Shown: positions 30,863 through 39,306 of the stretch, one piece after another
Numbering within the stretch: position 1 is the first letter of the stretch
How the letters are laid out: every line of letters starts with the position of its first letter
Source of the DNA: Pseudomonas nunensis
GTDB lineage: Bacteria > Pseudomonadota > Gammaproteobacteria > Pseudomonadales > Pseudomonadaceae
Direction: 5' to 3'
Assembly: GCF_024296925.1 (NCBI RefSeq)
Contig: NZ_CP101125.1
Location: 126,501-190,500 of the forward strand
DNA length: 64,000 nucleotides
Made by a program: the position numbers and the translations under genes
Notes under the pieces: model-generated
Database searches by the model: none
The model's input: the letters and a program-made list of their open reading frames with translations, nothing else
What the model was told of the DNA's origin: nothing

Positions 30863-32893
30863 ATGTTTGGTAAATTAAGTTGGGAAGCGGTCCCGTTCCA
30901 CGAACCGATCGTGATGATTACCATCGCCATGATCGCGCTCGGTGGTCTGGCGGTATTCGGGCTGATCACCTATTTCAAGAAGTGGACCTACCTGTGGACC
31001 GAGTGGCTGACGTCGGTCGACCACAAGAAAATCGGCGTGATGTACATCATCGTCGCCATGGTCATGCTGCTGCGCGGCTTTGCCGACGCCATCATGATGC
31101 GTTCCCAGCTGGCCCTGGCCACCGAGGGTTCGCCTGGCTACCTGCCTCCTGAACACTATGACCAGATCTTCACCGCCCACGGTGTGATCATGATCATCTT
31201 CATGGCGATGCCATTCTTCACCGGCCTGATGAACCTTGCAGTGCCGCTGCAGATCGGAGCCCGTGACGTTGCCTACCCGTTCCTGAACTCCCTGAGCTTC
31301 TGGCTGCTGGTGTCCGGCGTTGTGCTGGTAAACGTGTCCTTGGGTGTCGGCGAATTCGCCCGTACCGGTTGGGTTGCGTATCCACCGCTGTCGGAACTGG
31401 GCTACAGCCCGGGCGTTGGTGTGGACTACTACATCTGGGCCCTGCAGCTATCGGGTCTGGGGACAACGCTAACCGGGGTTAACTTCCTGGCGACCGTGCT
31501 GAAGATGCGTACTCCAGGCATGAAAATGATGGACATGCCGATCTTCACCTGGACCTGCACCTGGGCCAACGTCCTGATCGTGGCTTCGTTCCCGATCCTG
31601 ACCGCTACCCTGGCACTGCTGACCCTCGACCGTTACATGGATTTCCACATTTTCACCAATGAACTTGGTGGCAATCCAATGATGTACGTCAACTTGTTCT
31701 GGGCCTGGGGTCACCCCGAGGTTTACATCCTGATTCTGCCGGCGTTCGGGGTCTTCTCTGAAGTCATCTCGACCTTCTCCGGCAAGCGTCTGTTCGGCCA
31801 CCACTCGATGATCTACGCCTCGGGCGCGATCTCGATCCTGGGCTTCATGGTCTGGCTGCACCACTTCTTCACCATGGGTTCGGGTGCCAGCGTCAACGCC
31901 TTCTTCGGGCTGGCGACGATGCTGATCTCGATTCCGACGGGGGTGAAGCTATTCAACTGGCTGTTCACCATCTATCGCGGTCGTCTGCAGTTCACCAGCC
32001 AGGTTCTCTGGACCCTGGGCTTCATGGTGACCTTCGCCATCGGCGGCATGACCGGCGTACTGCTGGCCATCCCGGGTGCTGACTTCGTACTGCACAACAG
32101 CCTGTTCGTGATCGCTCACTTCCACAACGTGATCATCGGCGGCGCAGTATTTGGCTACATCGCCGGTTTCGCTTTCTTCTTCCCTAAAGCGTTCGGCTTC
32201 AAGCTGCACGAAGGTTGGGGCAAGGCAGCGTTCTGGTTCTGGATCTCGGGCTTCTTCGTCGCGTTCATGCCGCTCTATGCACTGGGCTTCATGGGCATGA
32301 CCCGTCGTCTGAACGCCACTACCAACCCTGAGTGGGTGCCTTACCTGCACGTTGCAATGTTCGGCGCGGTCATGATCGCCGTCGGTATTGCCTGCCAGTT
32401 GATCCAGCTGTACGTCAGTGTGCGTGACCGCAAGAAGCCAGAGAACATGTGCGAGCACGGCGATCCGTGGAATGCCCATACCCTGGAATGGTCGACCTCG
32501 TCGCCACCGCCGTTCTACAACTTCGCGGTACTGCCGAAAGCGCCAGGCATCGACCCGTTCACTGAAGCCAAGGAAAACGGTACTGCGTACCAGACTCCGG
32601 CCAAGTACGAGCCGATCCACATGCCAAACAACACCGCGACCGGTCTGGTCATGGGTGCTCTGTTGACCGTGTTCGGTTTCGCGATGATCTGGCACATCTG
32701 GTGGATGGCCATCTTCGGCCTCGCCGGTACCGTGATCTACTTCGTTATCCATGCTGCCCGTGATGACCAGGGCTATATGGTGCCGGTCGACGTGATCGAG
32801 CGCATCGAAGCCGAGCAGCACAAGCGTCTGGTAGCGGCAGGGAAAATCCCGGCTGGCGCCACCCGTGTTGAAACCTCGTTGGAACAGGCTTAA
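30863..32893 (+). CDS. cyoB: CyoB, cytochrome bo3 ubiquinol oxidase subunit I
   Basis: This is the catalytic membrane subunit (676 residues, about 15 helices). It carries hemes b and o3 and CuB and pumps protons. Key motifs are [15 protein letters not shown] (heme b His), [15 protein letters not shown] (CuB His with the cross-linked Tyr), LHHFFTMG (the two CuB histidines) and [12 protein letters not shown] (heme b and o3 His pair). The gene starts three bases after cyoA. Confidence 0.98.
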   Translation: MFGKLSWEAVPFHEPIVMITIAMIALGGLAVFGLITYFKKWTYLWTEWLTSVDHKKIGVMYIIVAMVMLLRGFADAIMMRSQLALATEGSPGYLPPEHYDQIFTAHGVIMIIFMAMPFFTGLMNLAVPLQIGARDVAYPFLNSLSFWLLVSGVVLVNVSLGVGEFARTGWVAYPPLSELGYSPGVGVDYYIWALQLSGLGTTLTGVNFLATVLKMRTPGMKMMDMPIFTWTCTWANVLIVASFPILTATLALLTLDRYMDFHIFTNELGGNPMMYVNLFWAWGHPEVYILILPAFGVFSEVISTFSGKRLFGHHSMIYASGAISILGFMVWLHHFFTMGSGASVNAFFGLATMLISIPTGVKLFNWLFTIYRGRLQFTSQVLWTLGFMVTFAIGGMTGVLLAIPGADFVLHNSLFVIAHFHNVIIGGAVFGYIAGFAFFFPKAFGFKLHEGWGKAAFWFWISGFFVAFMPLYALGFMGMTRRLNATTNPEWVPYLHVAMFGAVMIAVGIACQLIQLYVSVRDRKKPENMCEHGDPWNAHTLEWSTSSPPPFYNFAVLPKAPGIDPFTEAKENGTAYQTPAKYEPIHMPNNTATGLVMGALLTVFGFAMIWHIWWMAIFGLAGTVIYFVIHAARDDQGYMVPVDVIERIEAEQHKRLVAAGKIPAGATRVETSLEQA

Positions 32894-32896
32894 ACC

Positions 32897-33523
32897 ATGT
32901 CGAACTTAGTGACCAATGCTGGACACACCCATGTCGATGAACATGGGCACGATGACCATCACCACGACTCGGGCGAGATGACCGTATTCGGTTTCTGGCT
33001 CTACCTGATGACCGACTGCATTTTGTTTGCGTCGATCTTCGCGGTGTACGCGGTACTGGTTAACAACGTAGCGGGTGGCCCGTCGGGCCACGACATCTTC
33101 GAGCTGCCATACGTGCTGGGCGAAACCGCCTGCCTGTTGCTCAGCTCGATCACCTACGGCTTCGCCATGCTGGCGTTGTTCAAGGGCAACAAGAAAGCAG
33201 TGTTGGGCTGGTTGGCCATCACTTTCCTGTTCGGCCTGGGCTTCATCGGCATGGAGATCAACGAGTTCCACAAGCTGATCTCCGAAGGCTTCGGCCCTAG
33301 CCGCAGCGGCTTCCTGTCCGGGTTCTTCACCCTGGTCGGCACCCACGGTCTGCACGTGACCAGCGGTCTGATCTGGATGGCGATCATGATGTATCAGGTC
33401 AACAAACATGGCCTGACGTCGACCAACAAGACCCGCCTGAGCTGCCTGAGCCTGTTCTGGCACTTCCTGGACGTGGTCTGGATCTGCGTATTCACCGTTG
33501 TTTACCTGATGGGGACTCTGTAA
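32897..33523 (+). CDS. cyoC: CyoC, cytochrome bo3 ubiquinol oxidase subunit III
   Basis: This 208-residue, five-helix subunit stabilises the oxidase core. A histidine-rich N terminus ([18 protein letters not shown]) precedes the helices; it is a plausible metal-handling tail. [13 protein letters not shown] and the [15 protein letters not shown] segment are family signatures. It starts three bases after cyoB and its stop overlaps cyoD by one base (TAATG). Confidence 0.97.
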   Translation: MSNLVTNAGHTHVDEHGHDDHHHDSGEMTVFGFWLYLMTDCILFASIFAVYAVLVNNVAGGPSGHDIFELPYVLGETACLLLSSITYGFAMLALFKGNKKAVLGWLAITFLFGLGFIGMEINEFHKLISEGFGPSRSGFLSGFFTLVGTHGLHVTSGLIWMAIMMYQVNKHGLTSTNKTRLSCLSLFWHFLDVVWICVFTVVYLMGTL

Positions 33524-33858
33524 TGGCTAACGCTCATTCCCACGACAGCCACGACGCCGGTCACGGCAGCGTAAAGTCCTACGCCATCGGCTTCATCCTG
33601 TCGGTGATCCTGACGATCATTCCATTCGGCCTGGTGATGTACCCATCGCTGCCGAAAGTCTGGACGCTGTGGATCGTACTGGCCTTCGCAGTGATCCAGG
33701 TGCTCGTTCACCTGGTGTACTTCCTCCACCTGGACCGCTCCGCCGCCCAGCGTAACAACGTGATTGCGTTTGTGTTCGCTGCGATGGTGATCGTCCTGTT
33801 GGTTGGCTTGTCGCTGTGGATCATGTTCAGCATCCACACCGTCATGATGGCGCACTGA
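33523..33858 (+). CDS. cyoD: CyoD, cytochrome bo3 ubiquinol oxidase subunit IV
   Basis: This is a small three-helix subunit of 111 residues that helps assemble the CuB site. The N-terminal tail is histidine-rich ([12 protein letters not shown]), the helices start at [16 protein letters not shown], and [15 protein letters not shown] is the conserved middle segment. cyoE follows 11 bases downstream, completing the operon order. Confidence 0.97.
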   Translation: MANAHSHDSHDAGHGSVKSYAIGFILSVILTIIPFGLVMYPSLPKVWTLWIVLAFAVIQVLVHLVYFLHLDRSAAQRNNVIAFVFAAMVIVLLVGLSLWIMFSIHTVMMAH

Positions 33859-33869
33859 GGAAAGTCCGG

Positions 33870-34757
33870 ATGTCCTTTAAGCACTTTATCCAAATCACCA
33901 AACCGGGGATCATTTTCGGTAACGTGCTTTCTGTGGCAGGCGGATTTTTCCTGGCCTCGAAAGGGCATGTCGATCTGGCCATCTTCCTGGCCGCCATGAT
34001 CGGCACGTCCCTGGTGGTGGCTTCCGGTTGCGTGTTCAACAACTGCATCGACCGCGACATCGACCTGAAGATGGAACGCACCAAGAACCGGGTGCTGGTC
34101 CAGGGCTTGATCTCCCTGAAACTGGCCCTGGTCTACGCGACCGTCCTCGGTATCGCTGGCGTTGCACTGTTGTACAAGGTGGCGAATCCACTGGCTGCGC
34201 TGTTTGCGGTGATCGGTTTCGTCATCTACGTCGGCTTCTACAGCCTGTACCTCAAGCGCAAGTCGGTTCACGGCACGCTGGTGGGCAGTCTGTCGGGCGC
34301 CATGCCTCCGGTAATTGGTTACGTCGCCGTGACCAACAGCTTCGACATGGCCGCGCTGACCCTGCTGGTGATGTTCAGCCTGTGGCAGATGCCGCATTCC
34401 TACGCCATCGCGATCTTCCGCTTCAACGATTACCTGGCCGCATCGATTCCGGTGTTGCCAGTGAAGCGCGGGATCCAGGTCGCCAAGAAGCACATCCTGC
34501 TCTACATCCTGGCATTCCTGGTCGCGACCCTGATGCTGACCTTCAGCGGCTACGCCGGCATGAGCTACCTCGCCGTCGCCGCGGCCATGGGCATGTACTG
34601 GTTGTACATGGCCTGGACCGGCTACAAGGCAGTGGATGACACGGTCTGGGCACGCAAGCTGTTCGTGTTCTCGATCTTCACCATTACCGCGTTGAGCGTG
34701 ATGATGTCGCTGGACTTCAAAGTGCCGAGTGAGCTGTTGCTGACTTACGCGCCTTGA
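33870..34757 (+). CDS. cyoE: CyoE, protoheme IX farnesyltransferase (heme O synthase)
   Basis: This is an inner-membrane UbiA-family prenyltransferase of 295 residues that makes heme O for CyoB. The start was set at the ATG at 33870 ([10 protein letters not shown] follows it); the frame upstream is within cyoD. The prenyl diphosphate motif [18 protein letters not shown] with its aspartates and the second motif [10 protein letters not shown] are present. A terminator lies 19 bases after the stop. Confidence 0.97.
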   Translation: MSFKHFIQITKPGIIFGNVLSVAGGFFLASKGHVDLAIFLAAMIGTSLVVASGCVFNNCIDRDIDLKMERTKNRVLVQGLISLKLALVYATVLGIAGVALLYKVANPLAALFAVIGFVIYVGFYSLYLKRKSVHGTLVGSLSGAMPPVIGYVAVTNSFDMAALTLLVMFSLWQMPHSYAIAIFRFNDYLAASIPVLPVKRGIQVAKKHILLYILAFLVATLMLTFSGYAGMSYLAVAAAMGMYWLYMAWTGYKAVDDTVWARKLFVFSIFTITALSVMMSLDFKVPSELLLTYAP

Positions 34758-34775
34758 GGTTTAGCTGCTGAATTG

Positions 34776-34811
34776 AAAAACCCCGCCTTCGAAAGAAGAG
34801 CGGGGTTTTTT
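34776..34811 (+). terminator. Terminator of the cyo operon
   Basis: AACCCCGC-CTTC pairs with GAAG-GCGGGGTT around a GAAA tetraloop, followed by T residues. The same hairpin recurs at 35513-35545 and, diverged, at 37739-37771. Confidence 0.92.
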
Positions 34812-34940
34812 ATTGGGTTTCTTTTAGTAGACCGAGTTGGCCCTTTCGCGAGCAGGCTCACTCCCACATCGGATCGGCGTTGCCACCAGTTTCATGCCCG
34901 ACGCTGACCCCCTGTGGGAGCGAGCCTGCTCGCGAAGGCC
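34781..34940 (+). repeat. Direct repeat copy 1 (terminator plus REP pair)
   Basis: This segment, starting in the cyo terminator stem and ending with a REP pair (arms 34844-34867 and 34913-34936), is repeated with few differences at 35514-35672. The two copies flank the toxin-antitoxin remnant. Confidence 0.88.
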
Positions 34941-35176
34941 GGTCAAGAAAGTCTCACGGACGGTTCGTCTGGAGAGTGAATGCTCGCTTGCCAATCTATA
35001 AGCAAGTTGCCTATAGTTTCCCATCCGAACAGTATTTCTATTATTGGCTTATGAATGATGGCCAGTTCTGGATGTTTGCAATTTATGACAAAGATGAGCT
35101 TGAAAATTTGAGTGCCGATCAAGAGAAGGCGCTCAAAAAAGCCATAGATACAGAGTTGAAAGTACGAGGTACCTGA
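34941..35176 (+). pseudogene. Truncated RelE/HigB-like toxin gene (5' end missing)
   Basis: The frame ending at 35176 encodes, over its last 55 or so residues, SEQYFYYWLMNDGQFWMFAIYDKDEL and ENLSADQEKALKKAIDTEL, which match the C-terminal half of HigB/RelE-type toxins (usual pattern: VIYYW, QFWLF, YAKNE, DLTPQQKKALK). The N-terminal half is absent: upstream the frame runs into a REP pair, with no good ribosome site; a GTG at 34976 is possible. The antitoxin start overlaps the stop by one base, as in an intact operon. The region is AT-rich relative to neighbours. Probably an inactive toxin remnant; a short product cannot be excluded. Confidence 0.65.
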
Positions 35177-35490
35177 TGAAAAAGCGCGACCTGTTTGCAG
35201 AGTTAATGCAGGGCGTTGATGAGATGGCGGCTCAACGCGAAGGCAAGATTACGCTGCGCAACACTACGGTGGAGGATAAGCCTGCTCCCGAGGTCGGTGC
35301 GCAAGAAATTGTCGCGCTGCGGGAAAAGCTACATATGTCCCAAGCCGTTTTTGCCAAAAGGATCAGAACCAGCCCCAGTACCTTGAGGAACTGGGAACAG
35401 GAAAAGTCGAAGCCCAATGCTCAGGCTGCCTTGTTGATCAGACTGGTGGAAAAATTTCCTGACATGGTTGAGCGGCTGGGCGCCGTTTGA
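35176..35490 (+). CDS. HigA-like XRE-family antitoxin
   Basis: This 104-residue protein has the family N terminus MKKRDLFAELMQGVDEMAAQREGKITLR followed by a helix-turn-helix (LREKLHMSQAVFAKRIRTSPSTLRNWEQEKSKPNAQA; segments named separately) and a final helical part. It appears complete. In intact modules it binds the toxin and represses the operon. Here the toxin partner is truncated, so it is probably an orphan antitoxin, possibly protecting against a related toxin elsewhere. It overlaps the toxin remnant by one base. Confidence 0.88.
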   Translation: MKKRDLFAELMQGVDEMAAQREGKITLRNTTVEDKPAPEVGAQEIVALREKLHMSQAVFAKRIRTSPSTLRNWEQEKSKPNAQAALLIRLVEKFPDMVERLGAV

Positions 35491-35512
35491 GTTGAATGGC
35501 GAAATAATAGAA

Positions 35513-35545
35513 GCCCCGCCTTCGAAAGAAGAGCGGGGTTTTTTA
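35513..35545 (+). terminator. Terminator of the antitoxin gene, duplicate of the cyo terminator
   Basis: The hairpin CCCCGC-CTTC-GAAA-GAAG-GCGGGG and the T tract are the same as at 34781-34811. It lies 23 bases after the antitoxin stop. Confidence 0.92.
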
Positions 35546-35672
35546 TTGGGGTTTTTTAATGGACCGAGTCGGCCCTTTCGCGAGCAGGCTCACTCCCACA
35601 TTGGATCGGCGTTGCCACCCATTTCATGCCCGGCGCTGATCCCCTGTGGCAGCGAGCCTGCTCGCGAAGGCC
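35514..35672 (+). repeat. Direct repeat copy 2 (terminator plus REP pair)
   Basis: This copy is near-identical to 34781-34940, including the non-REP linkers (GACCGAGT-GGCCC, GGATCGGCGTTGCCACC). It ends the toxin-antitoxin locus. About nine tenths of positions agree by eye. Confidence 0.88.
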
Positions 35673-35695
35673 GCGCCACGGTGTATCAGGAAAAC

Positions 35696-37105
35696 CTAGC
35701 GATCAAGCAACCGCAAAAACCGCTCGCGAACTTGGGCGTTATCGCTGTGCGCCACGTTGAATCGCATGAACTGGCTCGCCTCAGGGGATTTGCTGAGCAG
35801 GGTTCCAGGCGCCAGCACGAGGTCGTTTTCCAGACCTTTACGCGCCAGGGTTTCGGCATGTAAGCCCTCCGGTAATCGCGTCCAGATAAACAGTCCTTCA
35901 CCGGGTAGGGAGGACACGGAACAACCGGCCTCCACCAACCAGCGCGCCACGCGGCTACTCGACTCATACAACCGATCCACGGTGCGCCGCGTATGTTTGG
36001 CGTAGCTGCCATTGCTGAGCATCGTGCAGGTAATCTGCTCGGCGAATTCCGAGGTGACGCCGCCGCAGGCCATTTTCAGAGTGATCAGGCGTGCCGCCAG
36101 TTGCGGCGACAGCACGGCATAGCTGACCCGGCTGTTGGCCGTCAGGGTCTTGGAGAACCCGGACACGTAACTCACGTTGTCCACACCGCTTGCCGCCAGA
36201 CGCGGTGTGCGGCGTTGCTGCAGGTCGCCATATAAATCGTCTTCGACGATGTGGAAGCCGTAGCGGTGGCTCAGCTCCATCAGACGATACACCTGGGCCG
36301 GGGAGAACGAGTGCCCGGTCGGGTTATGCAGTGTGCTGTTGGTCAGGTACAGCACGGGTTTGTGCGCGATCAGCGCTTGCTCGAAGGCCTCCAGGTCCAG
36401 GCCTTCGCAGGTACGCGGAACGGTGATGACCTTGGCGCCATGCAGCGCGAGGTTGGTGTGCATGTTGAAGTAGCACGGATCGTCGAGCAGCACCGTGTCG
36501 CCAGGCTTGATCAGCAGACGCATCAGCAGGTCAACGGCCTGCATGGTGTTGGCGGTGGTGATGATCTGCTCGACCGGCACGTCGATGCCGAACGTCGACA
36601 GTTTGACCCGCAACGCCTGACGCAATGGCAGGTAACCGCCCGTGACGCCATATTCGCCCATGCGCAGAGCGGTGGCGCGCAGGGTGCCGCGCACGGCTTT
36701 GAGCAGCTCTTCGGCGGGCAGCCAGGAGGAGGGCAGGAATCCGCAGCCGGGGCGCAGGGCGCCGTTATCCAGCAGTACGGCACGACGGACGATGCTGAGG
36801 GTGTCCTGCGGTTGGAAGTCCGGGCCGGGCTCAACCGGGATCGTGGTGCTGGAACGATGCACGTAATGCCCCGAACCTTGGCGCGACACCACCAGACCCT
36901 TGGCCCGCAAGTGGTCGAGAGCATCGACCACCGTGGACTTGCCCACATTCAACAGCTCGGCGAGTTCGCGAATCGGCGGCAGTTTGGCACCGTGGGGCAG
37001 CCCACCCTGGCTGATGGCGATCGACAGTTGCTCGACGATCTGTTGCACCAGCGGCACGCCTGGCTGGAACTCGATGGCGGCGATGACCGCGCGTTGAGCC
37101 TGCAT
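35696..37105 (-). CDS. MocR-family regulator (GntR helix-turn-helix plus aminotransferase domain)
   Basis: This 469-residue transcription factor has an N-terminal winged helix (about residues 10-85; LPPIRELAELLNVGKSTVVD) and a fold-type I aminotransferase domain. PLP residues are Asn261 in HNPTG, the Asp of VEDDLYGD and Lys319 in SGFSKTLTAN, so it should bind PLP and sense an amino compound. It is divergent from two RidA-family genes, with a perfect palindrome between them. MocR proteins usually control the adjacent divergent genes, so the RidA pair is the likely target. The inducer is unknown. Confidence 0.92.
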   Translation of the reverse strand: MQAQRAVIAAIEFQPGVPLVQQIVEQLSIAISQGGLPHGAKLPPIRELAELLNVGKSTVVDALDHLRAKGLVVSRQGSGHYVHRSSTTIPVEPGPDFQPQDTLSIVRRAVLLDNGALRPGCGFLPSSWLPAEELLKAVRGTLRATALRMGEYGVTGGYLPLRQALRVKLSTFGIDVPVEQIITTANTMQAVDLLMRLLIKPGDTVLLDDPCYFNMHTNLALHGAKVITVPRTCEGLDLEAFEQALIAHKPVLYLTNSTLHNPTGHSFSPAQVYRLMELSHRYGFHIVEDDLYGDLQQRRTPRLAASGVDNVSYVSGFSKTLTANSRVSYAVLSPQLAARLITLKMACGGVTSEFAEQITCTMLSNGSYAKHTRRTVDRLYESSSRVARWLVEAGCSVSSLPGEGLFIWTRLPEGLHAETLARKGLENDLVLAPGTLLSKSPEASQFMRFNVAHSDNAQVRERFLRLLDR

Positions 37106-37127
37106 TTTACTGGTCTCCCTGGCAGTA

Positions 37128-37153
37128 AAGTTCGCTGGATTCTATACGAACTT
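37128..37153. promoter_or_regulatory. Palindrome between mocR-type gene and ridA, candidate operator
   Basis: AAGTTCG (37128-37134) and CGAACTT (37147-37153) are perfect inverted copies separated by 12 bases, 23 bases before the MocR-type start and 75 bases before the RidA start. The position fits an operator serving both genes. Which protein binds it is inferred. Confidence 0.5.
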
Positions 37154-37227
37154 GCTCTGCTCAAGGCAAGCGTCTGTGCCTACCCTCGAAGGCGTGTTTC
37201 GCATGATTGATCTAGAAGGTGCTGTCA

Positions 37228-37713
37228 ATGAACAAGCCAACCACCCGTGACGAACGCTTTATCGAGCTGGCCAAGGAGCACGGCTTCGACATCTACGACG
37301 AGAACACCGCCGGCGGGCATTACTCCCTGCTGGTCTGGCATGGGAATGAACTGTACGTCAGCGGCCTGGTGCCGCGCATGAACGGCAAAATCCAGTACCC
37401 CGGCCGGGTGGGTCTGGAACTCAACCTGGCGGATGCCCAAGCCGCCGCCAGCATCAGTGCCATTCGCGCCCTGGCGCTGATCATGGATGCCGTAGGTTCG
37501 CTGGATAAAATCAAATCGCTGATTCGTATCACCGTGCATGTCAAATCCACCTTTGATTTCGTTGATCTCAGTGAAGTGGCCAACGGTGCGTCGGATGTCT
37601 TTACCCATGTGCTGGGCGATGCCGGTAAACATACCCGCACCACTGTCGGTGTGTATCAGTTGCCGAAAAATGCCCCGGTAGAAGTGGATATGATCGTGGC
37701 GCTGGAACCTTAG
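37228..37713 (+). CDS. RidA-family protein, first tandem copy
   Basis: This 161-residue cytoplasmic protein starts at the ATG at 37228 (GAAGG seven bases upstream). The RidA fold is seen in NELYVSGLVPRMNG, ALALIMDAVGSLDKIKSL and ITVHVKS. The arginine expected in the C-terminal RTT-like position is HTRTTVGVYQLPKN, so carboxylate binding may be kept. It is larger than housekeeping RidA (about 128 residues) by an N-terminal extension, placing it in another Rid subfamily. It is divergent from the MocR regulator and followed by a terminator and a paralogue, about 70% identical by eye. Confidence 0.9.
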   Translation: MNKPTTRDERFIELAKEHGFDIYDENTAGGHYSLLVWHGNELYVSGLVPRMNGKIQYPGRVGLELNLADAQAAASISAIRALALIMDAVGSLDKIKSLIRITVHVKSTFDFVDLSEVANGASDVFTHVLGDAGKHTRTTVGVYQLPKNAPVEVDMIVALEP

Positions 37714-37738
37714 GTGTCGTAGTAATCACGTATTAAAT

Positions 37739-37771
37739 AGCCTCGCCTTCGAAAGAAGCGCGGGGCTTTTT
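37739..37771 (+). terminator. Terminator between the two ridA paralogues
   Basis: AGCCTCGC-CTTC and GAAG-GCGGGGCT pair around GAAA with one G-U pair and a bulged C, followed by five T residues. It is a diverged form of the hairpin after cyoE and the antitoxin gene. Confidence 0.85.
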
Positions 37772-37861
37772 CATTCAAGGTCGTGGCGAAAGGCTACCTT
37801 GGGCTAATCTGTCAAAAATCAGGGTTGTTAATGGATCGTTACAGAGGTGGGGTAGGGGGAA

Positions 37862-38356
37862 ATGACGGGCCACATGACTTGCGATGAACGCTTCATCGCC
37901 TTGGCAGAAGAACTTGATTACGACATCTATGGCGAGAGCACCATCGGTTGGCATTTCGAGCCGCTGGTACGGCACGACAATGAACTGTATGTCAGTGGTC
38001 TGGTGCCGCGTAAGCACGGCAAGGTCCAGTATCCGGGCAGGGTAGGCCTTGAACTGACCTTGGCGGATGCTCAAGTCGCCGCCAGCATCAGTGCGATGCG
38101 TGGCCTGGCGTTGATTGTCGACACCATTGGTTCGCTGGATAAAATCAAGACGCTGTTACGTATCACGGTGTATGTAAAGTCCACGGCCGACTTTGCTGAC
38201 CTGAGCGAAGTGGCCAATGGTGCCTCCGATGTATTCAAGCATGTATTGGGTGATGCCGGGAAACATACGCGAACGACAATCGGCGTTTATCAACTACCGA
38301 AGAATGCGGCAGTCGAGATGGACATGATCGTGGCGTTACGTCCTTCGTCGCCGTAA
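37862..38356 (+). CDS. RidA-family protein, second tandem copy
   Basis: This 164-residue paralogue of the preceding gene starts at 37862, behind TAGGGGGAA; an ATG four codons later also fits. It keeps the layout DERFIALAEELDYDIYGEST, NELYVSGLVPRKHGK, VGLELTLADAQVAASISAM and HTRTTIGVYQLPKNA. Being separated from the first copy by a terminator, it probably has its own promoter. The pair most likely arose by tandem duplication and may act on different imine/enamine substrates or form hetero-trimers. Confidence 0.9.
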   Translation: MTGHMTCDERFIALAEELDYDIYGESTIGWHFEPLVRHDNELYVSGLVPRKHGKVQYPGRVGLELTLADAQVAASISAMRGLALIVDTIGSLDKIKTLLRITVYVKSTADFADLSEVANGASDVFKHVLGDAGKHTRTTIGVYQLPKNAAVEMDMIVALRPSSP

Positions 38357-38376
38357 CGTTTTATGCCCGACAACAA

Positions 38377-38410
38377 AAAGCCCCGCGCTGAATCTCAGAA
38401 CGGGGCTTTT
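38377..38410. terminator. Bidirectional terminator after the second ridA copy
   Basis: AAAGCCCCG and CGGGGCTTT form the outer stem and CTGA/TCAG an inner stem. A and T tracts on the two sides let it serve both the plus-strand ridA gene and the converging minus-strand gene at 38436. Confidence 0.88.
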
Positions 38411-38435
38411 GGTTTTGCAGTACCGCTAAGTCATG

Positions 38436-39140
38436 TTACTGCGCGGTGATGCTGTAACCGTCAAACGCAGTTTGCTGCTGCAGCGCAGTGATGATGTTCT
38501 TGCGGTTGACCGCTTGTTCCGTCCCGGCATTGTCCAGGAAGGTTTCGCTTTCCAGCTCCGCTTCTTCACCTTCGCCGACAAAGGTGAAACCGAGGAATTC
38601 CAGGGCTTCACGGTCAACGTTCATGCGCGAGCGAGGCGTGCGCAGCGGCAGGGTGACGTTCACGCCATCCTTGCTGATGGTGAACACTTCGACTTCTTTC
38701 TTCGCGCGAGCCGTCTTGCTCTTGCCACTGCTCGGGTTGCTGATGGCTTGATGCGTCTGGTTCAGCACCTTCAACGCCAGGCCGTAGACGATTTCCTGAA
38801 ATGCCGGGTCGTCCTTGAAGCTGGACAGAATGCGGCTGATCGGGAATTTGCTGCTCAGGTCTTCCAGGGCGGCAATGTCAGAGGCTTCGGCATCCTTGAG
38901 TTGCTTGAGTTCGCCCATCAGTTCATAGGCTTTATCGTCGTCGAAGCTGTCGTGCGCCTGGCGAATCGCGACGCGCAACTCGCGGATCTGATCGCTTTCC
39001 CGGGTGGACTGGAAAGCGTCCAGGACCATCTCGCTGATGGTCTTGGCCTGGGGCACGTGCTGTGAAAGATTGATGGAGTTTTCGTATTCCGCTTTGGACG
39101 ACAAGGTGACTACGGATTCAGCGGTGTTGGAATCGGACAT
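38436..39140 (-). CDS. Protein of unknown function, acidic and helical
   Basis: This 234-residue protein has no signal peptide, membrane segment or cysteine. The N-terminal half is strongly acidic and predicted helical (STRESDQIRELRVAIRQAHDSF, ELMGELKQLKDAEASDI), a lysine-rich linker follows (SSGKSKTARAKKEVEVF), and the C-terminal half has mixed beta character (GVNVTLPLRTPRSRMNVDREAL, FLGFTFVGEGEEAELESET). Start 39140 is the first ATG. I recognise no family. It is minus strand, like the O-acetylation genes upstream of it, with a 166-base gap. Confidence 0.75.
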   Translation of the reverse strand: MSDSNTAESVVTLSSKAEYENSINLSQHVPQAKTISEMVLDAFQSTRESDQIRELRVAIRQAHDSFDDDKAYELMGELKQLKDAEASDIAALEDLSSKFPISRILSSFKDDPAFQEIVYGLALKVLNQTHQAISNPSSGKSKTARAKKEVEVFTISKDGVNVTLPLRTPRSRMNVDREALEFLGFTFVGEGEEAELESETFLDNAGTEQAVNRKNIITALQQQTAFDGYSITAQ

Positions 39141-39306
39141 TGAAATTTCACTACTTCTTTTAACTTGAGTTGAGGCGAGAAAGCGCTTGGCCTTTTCAGG
39201 CCGCCTAATCTATTGGACCGAGGCGGCGTTGTCACGAATGAACCGGTGAGCGGGGGAAAAAATCCGGTCTGTGCCGCTCTCGATAGCCGGTGCATTACCA
39301 CCTGTT

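Noticed and set aside
34880..34975. Use of the ATG at 34880 as toxin start
   Set aside because: The codons up to about 34940 are REP and terminator-linker sequence duplicated elsewhere, so they are not toxin sequence.
35468..35863. 131-codon frame from the antitoxin end through REP copy 2 into the MocR-type gene
   Set aside because: It crosses a terminator, a REP pair and the antisense strand of a clear gene.
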